Assembly: GCA_919901875.1 (NCBI GenBank)
Contig: CAKKQG010000036.1
Location: forward strand, 1-5,001
Direction: 5' to 3'
Length of the DNA: 5,001 bases
From: Anaerolineales bacterium
Lineage (GTDB): Bacteria > Chloroflexota > Anaerolineae > Anaerolineales > VGOW01
In this document: piece after piece, positions 1 through 5,001 of the stretch
Numbering within the stretch: position 1 is the stretch's first letter
Layout of the letters: every line of letters starts with the position of its first letter
Notes under the pieces: generated by a model
Seen by the model: the letters and a program-made list of their open reading frames with translations, nothing else
What the model was told of the DNA's origin: nothing
Databases searched by the model: none
Translations under genes and position numbers: made by a program

Positions 1-2229
1 GGCGTTGCCCGCGCCGACGGAGATGACGACGGCGTAGGGATTGATGGCGTTCACCAGATTCGTGTTGAGCGAATCGGTTGCGCCGTTGTCGGGCACGAGA
101 AGAACGGTGGCGGGTGTTCGCTTGGCGAGAGGCAAAGAATTGATCGCCCCAACCGGAAAAAGAAATGAGGCGTTCTTATAATCGAGTCGCAGGGTCGCGC
201 CTTTTGGATTCATGGCGATGATCGAAAGAGTTGCGCCGTCACCCAGATCGAATCGTTGACCGACTTGAGCCGACAGAGTCGGGATATTTTTCTGCGACAC
301 TTTATCCGCCCACTCGCGATAGGCATTACTGCGCGCGGCGTCGCCCGCCATGATCACTTGATTCACGGTGTAGCGATCCAACAACGCGGTCAAGCCCGTC
401 ACGCTTTCGTTGGCGGGCGAAGCAGAGATCACCAGATCGATTTCGCGTGTGCCGAACGGAAGATCGCGCCCCATCATTTCGGCGAGACGGTTCACGCTCG
501 GTCCGCCGTCAATCAAGGCGTAACGCCCGGACGGAGTCTGAATCAGAATCGCCTCACCCTGCCCCACGTCAAAGAAGGTCACGTATAAATTTCCATCGGG
601 TGCGCGCAGAGAAAGATTCCATATCACCAACGCCACAATCGCAGTGGCGGCGACCCCGACGGTCTTCGCCCATTCGATCACGTTCTCATTCAGCCACGAC
701 GGGCGTTGAATCGGATCGCGCGACATCATCCACGTTACGCCAAAAATGATTCCGTACATCCCAAACAGAATCGGCAACTCGAATCGATCAATCGGAATGG
801 AAGCCGACGGCAGGCGTGCCAACGTTTCGACGGCGACCACGGTGAAGGTGACGAAGGGATAGGCGAGCCAATATAAAATCCAACCGAGCGACGAATTGAT
901 CATCGCGCCGAATGTGGCGACGCCGCTCAAGACCATCACTTGCGGTTGAACGGGCAAGATAATTAAATTGGCGGCGAGCGAGACCAGAGAAATTTGTTTG
1001 AAGTAGAAAGCGATGAGCGGCATGGTGGTGATCTGCGCGGCGATGGTCAGCAAAGAAAATTCGCCGACCACGTTGATGATCGTTTGCGCGTTCTCTGGCG
1101 ACGTGATTCGCGCTAATGCGCGCGTTGCCGCTTGCGTGAACGGTTCGGCGTAGAGGATCAAACCGAGAGTCGCGCTCGCGCTTAATTGAAATCCCACATC
1201 CCACAACGTGTTGGGGTTGAACAGAGTCATCGCCAAGGCGGCAACCGCCAGCGAGTTGAGTCCGTAGGTGGGTCGCCTGAATCCATTTGCCAACAAGACC
1301 AACGATCCCATGATCGCCGCGCGCACCACCGACGCACTCGCCCCCGCCATGATCGAATAGACGGCGATGGCGATGATGGCTAACGGAACGGCGCGACGCT
1401 CGCCAAAAATTTTTCGGAACAATGAACTGACGATGCCGGCGATGATGCTGATGTTGAACCCCGAAATGGCGACGATGTGCGACGTGCCGGTGACTCGAAA
1501 GGCGTTCTGCAACGACTCGGGGATATTTGAATCTACGCCGAGCAAGATGCCGCTGATAAGCGCGCCTTGCGGTTCGGGAAAAGTTTTTAGAATCGATTCA
1601 ATCGCATACGACTTGAAGGCGAAGATCGGTTTGAAGATCATCACGCGCAGGCGAGTGAAAAAATCTTTCGCTTCCGCATCATTCACTTCGACTCGCGCCC
1701 GATACATCGTCGAATAGATTCCTTGCCGCGCCAGAAAATCGCGGTACGAAAAATCTTCAAAGGCCGGCGGCGTTTGCAGCACGCCAAAAGCCCGCACCCG
1801 CGCGCCGTACTCAATCGGCGGATAACGCGGCACCTGAATCAAAACGACCCCCTCCACATCACGCACCGAATTTTTTACGCGCACGTTCTCCACTTGCAGG
1901 CGCAAGTTGATCGCCGCGTCACGCACGTCCGGCTCATCAATGACAATGCCCTCAATCGTGAGGGCATCGCCGTCGTTGTAACTCGCTATAAAGTTTGGAT
2001 CAAAAAGGGAGGGTTGAGCGGATAAAAAACGTGCGCTGCCGAATGTGAGAAAGGCAAAAGTTATTAACGCCGTGCGAGCGATTACATGATTGCGACTCAC
2101 TGCCGCCGCGAGAACCGCCACGATCCCCAGCGCAACCCACACCCACACTGACACTTCGATCAGCGGCGCAACTTCGATGCCGATGAGCCAGGCGATGGTG
2201 AAGAGAGTCAGGGGCGGAATGTAGATCAC
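1..2229 (-). CDS. comEC: ComEC/Rec2 DNA-uptake channel protein, 3' end beyond window, with degenerate metallo-beta-lactamase domain
   Basis: The frame is open for 743 codons from a GTG start to the left edge, so only the C-terminus is missing. ComEC forms the inner-membrane channel that takes in single-stranded DNA during natural transformation. Visible parts: hydrophobic N-terminal segments (about 4-66), a soluble DUF4131/OB-like stretch (about 85-180), and the Competence core (about 220-500) with GTSHIVAISGFNI (248-260), ASASVVRAAIMG (297-308) and LWDVGFQLSASATLGL (342-357). A C-terminal metallo-beta-lactamase-like domain starts at DVGQGEAILIQTP (554-566) and continues with ALIDGGP (571-577). 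In that domain the expected HxHxDH site reads SPANES (604-609), the usual tGD reads VGA (693-695), and the usual HHGS reads DNGA (714-717), so the metal site appears lost while the reading frame and scaffold are kept. The usual His of the SGLHV core motif is Asn259. The start is fixed by an in-frame TGA 21 nt upstream, which is the stop codon of the preceding toxin gene, and by AGGA 6 nt before GTG. Family assignment is secure; loss of nuclease activity is inferred. Confidence 0.95.
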   Translation of the reverse strand, partial: MIYIPPLTLFTIAWLIGIEVAPLIEVSVWVWVALGIVAVLAAAVSRNHVIARTALITFAFLTFGSARFLSAQPSLFDPNFIASYNDGDALTIEGIVIDEPDVRDAAINLRLQVENVRVKNSVRDVEGVVLIQVPRYPPIEYGARVRAFGVLQTPPAFEDFSYRDFLARQGIYSTMYRARVEVNDAEAKDFFTRLRVMIFKPIFAFKSYAIESILKTFPEPQGALISGILLGVDSNIPESLQNAFRVTGTSHIVAISGFNISIIAGIVSSLFRKIFGERRAVPLAIIAIAVYSIMAGASASVVRAAIMGSLVLLANGFRRPTYGLNSLAVAALAMTLFNPNTLWDVGFQLSASATLGLILYAEPFTQAATRALARITSPENAQTIINVVGEFSLLTIAAQITTMPLIAFYFKQISLVSLAANLIILPVQPQVMVLSGVATFGAMINSSLGWILYWLAYPFVTFTVVAVETLARLPSASIPIDRFELPILFGMYGIIFGVTWMMSRDPIQRPSWLNENVIEWAKTVGVAATAIVALVIWNLSLRAPDGNLYVTFFDVGQGEAILIQTPSGRYALIDGGPSVNRLAEMMGRDLPFGTREIDLVISASPANESVTGLTALLDRYTVNQVIMAGDAARSNAYREWADKVSQKNIPTLSAQVGQRFDLGDGATLSIIAMNPKGATLRLDYKNASFLFPVGAINSLPLAKRTPATVLLVPDNGATDSLNTNLVNAINPYAVVISVGAGNA

Positions 2230-2235
2230 GAAAAA

Positions 2236-2239
2236 TCCT
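2236..2239 (-). promoter_or_regulatory. Ribosome binding site of comEC
   Basis: AGGA lies 6 nt before the GTG at 2229. It supports this non-ATG start, because an in-frame TGA (2250-2248) excludes any earlier start. The site lies in the 18-bp gap after the toxin gene, which suggests comEC is translated from the same message. Confidence 0.65.
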
Positions 2240-2247
2240 ATTTCATC

Positions 2248-2685
2248 TCATGCTGATTCTGACCTTGCACTTATCAGCATTTCTATTTCGCCAATCAGGA
2301 AAGAAAGATTCGGTGAAGTAAACGAAAGATTGGACGCAGGAATGCGATTATGTTTAATATCGGGAGGGATATGTTTGTGATGAGGGTCTGTGCTGGCAAG
2401 TTGAGGAATATTTGGATGAGGTTGCGAATCATACCAATAAATCTTTTCGGCATTGTGCCATGCTTCGTAGCTATAACCTTCAATAGAGACGGATTCGCTT
2501 TCCCACGCTAATCGTTCATAGATCGCTAAACGATACCCATCATCGAACGACAACTCACCCGTTAATTCGGCAAACAACCGACCCCGTTGCGCCAACACCA
2601 ACGTAGAACGGCGCACTGATGGAAATTGCTCTTGCAAGCTATAAACGAACAGCTCGTAATCACGCAGAGACTCGAATGGGGTCAT
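2248..2685 (-). CDS. TumE/DUF6516-family protein, putative toxin of a toxin-antitoxin pair
   Basis: A protein of 145 residues from the preferred ATG. It resembles the DUF6516/TumE family of putative toxins: an N-terminal YELFVYSL segment, a central FDDGYRLAIYERL strand region, then YSYE...EKIYWYDSQPHP and the family-typical PHHKHIPPDIKHNRIPA with a C-terminal hydrophobic helix. The conserved His/Lys cluster may be the functional site. The target is not shown by the sequence. It overlaps the upstream small gene by 26 bp, a usual toxin-antitoxin arrangement that suggests translational coupling; no clear ribosome binding site precedes either start candidate. Alternative starts are ATG at 2709 (153 residues, 50-bp overlap) and TTG at 2712. 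I prefer 2685 because MTPFESLRDYELFVY matches the usual N-terminus of relatives as I remember them. The gene is poorer in G+C than its neighbours (49 of 120 bases over 2341-2460 by hand count), consistent with acquisition. Family call is fairly sure; toxicity is inferred. Confidence 0.8.
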   Translation of the reverse strand: MTPFESLRDYELFVYSLQEQFPSVRRSTLVLAQRGRLFAELTGELSFDDGYRLAIYERLAWESESVSIEGYSYEAWHNAEKIYWYDSQPHPNIPQLASTDPHHKHIPPDIKHNRIPASNLSFTSPNLSFLIGEIEMLISARSESA

Positions 2686-2956
2686 GGCGAGCAGTTTGGG
2701 CAATAACATCAATCATAGATTGCATAGTCGCGCGCATTTCTTTAACTGCGACATTATATTGCTTGCGCCGTTTTGTATGCAATGTATAGGCGCTTGCCCA
2801 TGCCGTCCAATCGCGCACCCACGACTCATCAAGCGGTTCTTCACCTGCCGCATAAGATTGATAAAACGTTTCTGACAGCACGCCATATTTACGCTCGTAG
2901 ATGCGCATCTCATCTTCGAGCGTATAAATATCTTGAACAATGTCGTTAAGGATCAT
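2660..2956 (-). CDS. Small helical protein, putative antitoxin partner of the TumE-like toxin
   Basis: A protein of 98 residues starting MILNDIVQDIYTLEDEM. It appears wholly helical and charged, with the segment YERKYGVLSETFYQSYAAGEEP (about 20-41) followed by a Trp-rich stretch (W46, W50, W53) and a basic helix KRRKQYNVAVKEMR. Similar small proteins with the YExKYG...FxxxYxxGE pattern commonly precede DUF6516-type genes, so I infer the antitoxin role from pattern and position. I see no helix-turn-helix, unlike the Xre-type antitoxin of the described TumE-TumA pair, so any DNA-binding autoregulation is uncertain. The start is strongly supported: AAGGAG lies 7 nt before ATG, with a promoter just upstream. 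The frame stays open further upstream to 3136, but that extension is antisense-like Arg/Ser-rich sequence inside the loader gene and is rejected. The 3' end overlaps the toxin start. Confidence 0.82.
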   Translation of the reverse strand: MILNDIVQDIYTLEDEMRIYERKYGVLSETFYQSYAAGEEPLDESWVRDWTAWASAYTLHTKRRKQYNVAVKEMRATMQSMIDVIAQTARHDPIRVSA

Positions 2957-2963
2957 AATGTCG

Positions 2964-2969
2964 CTCCTT
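2964..2969 (-). promoter_or_regulatory. Strong ribosome binding site of the antitoxin gene
   Basis: AAGGAG lies 7 nt before the ATG at 2956. It is the best Shine-Dalgarno match in the window. It decides the 98-residue start over the longer open frame, and contrasts with the toxin gene, which has none. High antitoxin and coupled lower toxin translation would fit. Confidence 0.85.
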
Positions 2970-2975
2970 ACATCA

Positions 2976-3005
2976 ATTATAAGCAAAGACGCTTTCCCTT
3001 GTCTA
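2976..3005 (-). promoter_or_regulatory. Sigma-70-type promoter for the toxin-antitoxin genes (and possibly comEC)
   Basis: Read on the minus strand, TAGACA (3005-3000; 5 of 6 to TTGACA) is followed after 18 bp by a perfect TATAAT (2981-2976). Transcription would begin near 2970-2968, leaving a very short leader that begins almost at AAGGAG. The -35 box starts on the TAG stop codon of the upstream loader gene. The spacer holds a small inverted repeat, AAAG-CGT-CTTT (2995-2985), which could be part of an operator. Prediction by eye. Confidence 0.7.
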
Positions 3006-3021
3006 CTTATTTCCCTGTCTA
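2993..3021 (-). repeat. Short direct repeat around the -35 box and loader stop codon
   Basis: On the minus strand TAGACAGGGAAA (3021-3010) is followed after 4 bp by TAGACAAGGGAAA (3005-2993), identical but for one extra A. The second copy contains the -35 box of the toxin-antitoxin promoter; the first encodes the last residues of the helicase loader. It may be a regulator binding site or simply a local duplication that created the stop codon and promoter. Confidence 0.6.
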
Positions 3022-4397
3022 CCTTTGCCCCTCTTCCCCGCCCCCTTACCACCCTTGTAGATCGGCGCAGTGATGGGACAGATCGTGCTGAGGCGTGGAT
3101 CGAGCAAACGACTCTGCATCCAATCGTCGAGTTCATCTTTGTCCGCCGAAGTGGTGATCACGGTGGGCATGGTTGCCACGTAACGATAATCCACTAATTG
3201 CATTAACTTCTCGCGCGCCCACGGCGTAGCCGACTCAATCGAAAGATCATCCAACACCAACAACGCCGCCGCCTTCACTTCCATAAACCGCTTATCGTAA
3301 CGCACCACCGAATCGGGGCTGAAGGTCGCGCGCAGATGATCGAGCAAATCTGAAACAGTAACGAACAACACCGGTTGACCGGCGCGGTTACAGTAATTGG
3401 CAATCGCCGCGGCGAGATGAGTCTTGCCGCATCCATGCCCGCCGGTGAAAACGATCCAGCCGTTCGGTTCTTTGGCGAAGTCTTGCGCTTCGTCGTAGGC
3501 TTTCATCATCAGACGTTGTTGCTCAGGCGGTATCTCGCCTTTGCGCGCGTCAAACGATTCAAATGTTTGATTGCGATGATGTTCAAGCGAAGACAGATCG
3601 GGCTCATTCGAATCGGCGCGGCGGAAGTCGGGCGCCTCAATGAGAATTTTGCGAACCAAGTCCATGTCCACCAGGCGGCTGCGCAAGCGGGGTTCGATCC
3701 GTTCCAGTTCAACGTTAGAGGTGATCACCGTCGGCAGCCCGGCGTTGTAACGGTGATTAAAAATCTGATAGAACTTTTCTTGCGCCCACTGCGTCGGACT
3801 CTCCGCGCCGAGATCATCAATGACCAACATCGGAATGTTGCGCACGCGATCAAACATATCGTCGTAGGAAACTTCCGAAGCCGGACCAAACGTGGCGCGC
3901 AGATGATCCAACAGATCGGGCGCGTTGACGAACATCACTTCACTGCCACGCGCCAACTGCGCGTTGGCAATGGCGGCGGCGAGATGAGTCTTGCCGCAGC
4001 CGTAACCGCCATGAAGCAATAACCAACCGCGCGGCGACTCGGCATACTTCTTCGCCTGATCAAACGCCAACTTGAGACTCGATATTTGGCGCGGGTTGGC
4101 GGCGTGACCTTCGGGCTTAAACGATTCAAAAGTTTTGGTCGCCAAGCCGCCGAGACTCGACACTTCGAGTTGATATTTTTTCTGCGCCTCTTGTATTTCT
4201 TCGAGACGGCACGAGCAGACGAAGATCTTGCCAAAGTTGACGTGACCCAACGGCACATCGTCGCGCACGTAACCCACGCCGTGACAATGCGGGCAATTCG
4301 GATCGCCCGGCATACTCCCCAAAGGTTTGGAACTACTCGTCGAGGTAGTCGAGGTATTTTCGGCGATTCTTTTCAGTGTTGCCTCTGCTCTTTCCAC
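3003..4397 (-). CDS. DnaC/DnaI-like helicase loader with two tandem AAA+ ATPase domains
   Basis: 464 residues from GTG at 4397. Loaders of this type use ATP to place the replicative DnaB-type helicase on DNA. Order: N-terminal helix MERAEATLKRIAE; a Cys cluster CPHC (35-38) and CSC (61-63), likely zinc-binding; linker TFESF (89-93); AAA+ domain 1 with Walker A GGYGCGKT (130-137), Walker B MLVIDDL (190-196), sensor-1 Asn228 and RSRL with Arg241; linker TFESF (278-282); AAA+ domain 2 with GGHGCGKT (319-326), LLVLDDL (379-385), Ser417 at the sensor-1 place and QSRL with Arg430; then a Gly/Lys/Arg-rich tail (about 448-464). Usual DnaC-like proteins have one AAA+ domain and about 250-330 residues. 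GTG is chosen because AAGG lies 6 nt upstream and MERAEATLKRI resembles relatives' N-termini; TTG at 4403 and ATG at 4313 are alternatives. It overlaps the DnaD-like gene by 65 bp, suggesting coupling. Loader role inferred from family and neighbour. Confidence 0.88.
   Translation of the reverse strand: MERAEATLKRIAENTSTTSTSSSKPLGSMPGDPNCPHCHGVGYVRDDVPLGHVNFGKIFVCSCRLEEIQEAQKKYQLEVSSLGGLATKTFESFKPEGHAANPRQISSLKLAFDQAKKYAESPRGWLLLHGGYGCGKTHLAAAIANAQLARGSEVMFVNAPDLLDHLRATFGPASEVSYDDMFDRVRNIPMLVIDDLGAESPTQWAQEKFYQIFNHRYNAGLPTVITSNVELERIEPRLRSRLVDMDLVRKILIEAPDFRRADSNEPDLSSLEHHRNQTFESFDARKGEIPPEQQRLMMKAYDEAQDFAKEPNGWIVFTGGHGCGKTHLAAAIANYCNRAGQPVLFVTVSDLLDHLRATFSPDSVVRYDKRFMEVKAAALLVLDDLSIESATPWAREKLMQLVDYRYVATMPTVITTSADKDELDDWMQSRLLDPRLSTICPITAPIYKGGKGAGKRGKGRQGNK
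3081..4133 (-). repeat. Internal tandem duplication of the AAA+ domain (period 567 bp)
   Basis: Copy 1 spans about 4133-3648 and copy 2 about 3566-3081. TFESF, Walker A, Walker B, the PTVIT sensor-1 strand and the SRL arginine box each recur at exactly 189 residues. Short nucleotide matches persist at the same offset, for example GAGATGAGTCTTGCCGCA-type sequence at 3414 and 3981 and CAGATGAT at 3333 and 3900 (plus strand). No net insertion or deletion has built up between the motif positions. Confidence 0.85.
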
Positions 4398-5001
4398 TGT
4401 CAACCTTGCCTTTCGCTTTCCAATTTTCTAAAATGCGCGAGACGTAACGCAACGACCGCGCGTTGTTCTGCACCGCTTCATTAATCGCTTCTTCGACCCA
4501 CTCTGCCGGGTAACTTGATTCAATGTCGCGCAGTTCATCGGCGATGAGCGGTGTGAGCGGTCCGATGTTTTGTTCGTAGAGAGTGAAGACGTTAGGGCGA
4601 TCTATTAACACCTCTACGGGGATGCCGTCATCCGTTGTGGGTCGCCATTCACCTTTAGTGACGCCGTCAACGGCGGCGCGACCTTTGGGCGTGTTCACAA
4701 AATACAAATCTTCAACGCCCGCCGCGCTTTCCACTTGAATGTGCAGCAATGTTCCGCGCGCCACCGCGCGCTCGATTGAATCTTTCAACATCTCTCCCGC
4801 TTCGCGCGCGTTGCGAGACAGACTCGCCATAAAATTTTCGTCGGCAACGATCTCGTTGAACCGCAGATAGCGAATTTTCCCATCCTTCAACGCCAAACGC
4901 CAAAAGCAATATAACGTCACCTTAAGTTCGCCCAGATGATCGATCTGCGTCAGCAATTCGGTGAAGAATTGTTCTGGCACAGGGATGGTGCGAACTTTGC
5001 C
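4333..5001 (-). CDS. DnaD-domain replication-initiation protein, 5' end beyond window
   Basis: 222 codons are visible plus the stop; the frame stays open to the right edge. The visible N-terminus GKVRTIPVPEQFFTELL looks like family sequence rather than untranslated DNA, so I treat the GTG at 4980 as internal and the true start as outside. Visible residues about 10-110 form a winged-helix-like region (ELKVTLYCFWRLALKDG, ...ERAVARGTLL). Residues about 137-198 are a clear DnaD/DnaB_2 domain (PF07261-type), with NVFTLYEQNIGPLTPLIADEL, YPAEWVEEAINEAV and ARSLRYVSRILENW. A basic tail (GKSRGNTEKNRRK) ends in YLDYLDE. In Bacillus, DnaD helps open the origin and recruit the helicase with DnaB and DnaI; here the next gene is a DnaI/DnaC-like loader and overlaps by 65 bp, which supports a paired primosome role. 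The domain call is secure; the exact role is inferred. Confidence 0.88.
   Translation of the reverse strand, partial: GKVRTIPVPEQFFTELLTQIDHLGELKVTLYCFWRLALKDGKIRYLRFNEIVADENFMASLSRNAREAGEMLKDSIERAVARGTLLHIQVESAAGVEDLYFVNTPKGRAAVDGVTKGEWRPTTDDGIPVEVLIDRPNVFTLYEQNIGPLTPLIADELRDIESSYPAEWVEEAINEAVQNNARSLRYVSRILENWKAKGKVDSGKSRGNTEKNRRKYLDYLDE
4404..4407 (-). promoter_or_regulatory. Possible ribosome binding site of the helicase loader
   Basis: AAGG lies 6 nt before the GTG at 4397, inside the 3' coding part of the DnaD-like gene. It favours GTG over the adjacent TTG (4403) and over the ATG at 4313, which has GGGGAG only 1 nt upstream. Weak on its own. Confidence 0.4.

Noticed and set aside
256..2025. 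Several plus-strand and off-frame minus-strand open frames across the comEC region
   Set aside because: The comEC frame is unbroken for 743 codons with family motifs throughout; the others are low-complexity shadows without ribosome binding sites.
2957..3002. Intrinsic terminator between the loader and the antitoxin
   Set aside because: No GC-rich hairpin followed by a T run on the minus strand; the only inverted repeat has 4-bp arms and sits in the promoter spacer.
2957..3136. N-terminal extension of the antitoxin frame
   Set aside because: The extension is Arg/Ser-rich sequence out of frame within the loader gene; the AAGGAG-ATG at 2956 and the promoter fix the shorter start.
3375..4022. 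215-codon plus-strand open frame opposite the helicase loader
   Set aside because: It is the antisense of a clear AAA+ gene with all motifs on the minus strand; its protein has no recognisable domain and is Arg/His-rich as expected from antisense reading.
4375..4403. Perfect TTGACA at the loader start (4403-4398, minus strand) as a -35 box
   Set aside because: The hexamer 17 bp downstream, AACACT, matches TATAAT at only 3 of 6 positions, and the site lies inside coding sequence.
4978..4980. GTG as the true start of the DnaD-like protein
   Set aside because: The seven codons upstream (GKVRTIP) look like family sequence and the frame is open to the edge, so the start is most likely outside the window.

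Overview
The window looks like chromosomal DNA of a member of the Chloroflexota, probably Anaerolineae-like. I infer this from remembered family resemblance of the DnaD-like, DnaC-like and ComEC proteins, not from a search. All five supported genes lie on the minus strand and read from the right edge to the left edge. Coding density is high: the largest gap between genes is about 46 bp, and no RNA gene, CRISPR array or insertion sequence was seen.

In transcription order: (1) the 3' part of a DnaD-domain replication-initiation protein, whose start lies beyond the right edge; (2) a DnaC/DnaI-like helicase loader that overlaps it and carries an N-terminal Cys cluster and two tandem AAA+ ATPase domains in exact register; (3) a 98-residue helical protein with its own promoter and strong ribosome binding site, the likely antitoxin; (4) an overlapping TumE/DUF6516-type protein, the likely toxin; (5) 743 residues of the DNA-uptake channel ComEC/Rec2, starting at GTG 18 bp after the toxin and running off the left edge.

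DnaD-like and DnaC-like proteins would act together in loading the replicative helicase (a primosome pair). The toxin-antitoxin pair sits between this pair and comEC, is visibly poorer in G+C, and has its own promoter overlapping the loader's stop codon, so it looks like an insertion into an older gene string. comEC may be transcribed from the toxin-antitoxin promoter.

The two most notable points are a ComEC whose metallo-beta-lactamase-like domain keeps its fold motifs but has replaced nearly every expected metal ligand, and the helicase loader built from two AAA+ copies separated by exactly 189 residues, the second of which has lost the sensor-1 asparagine.
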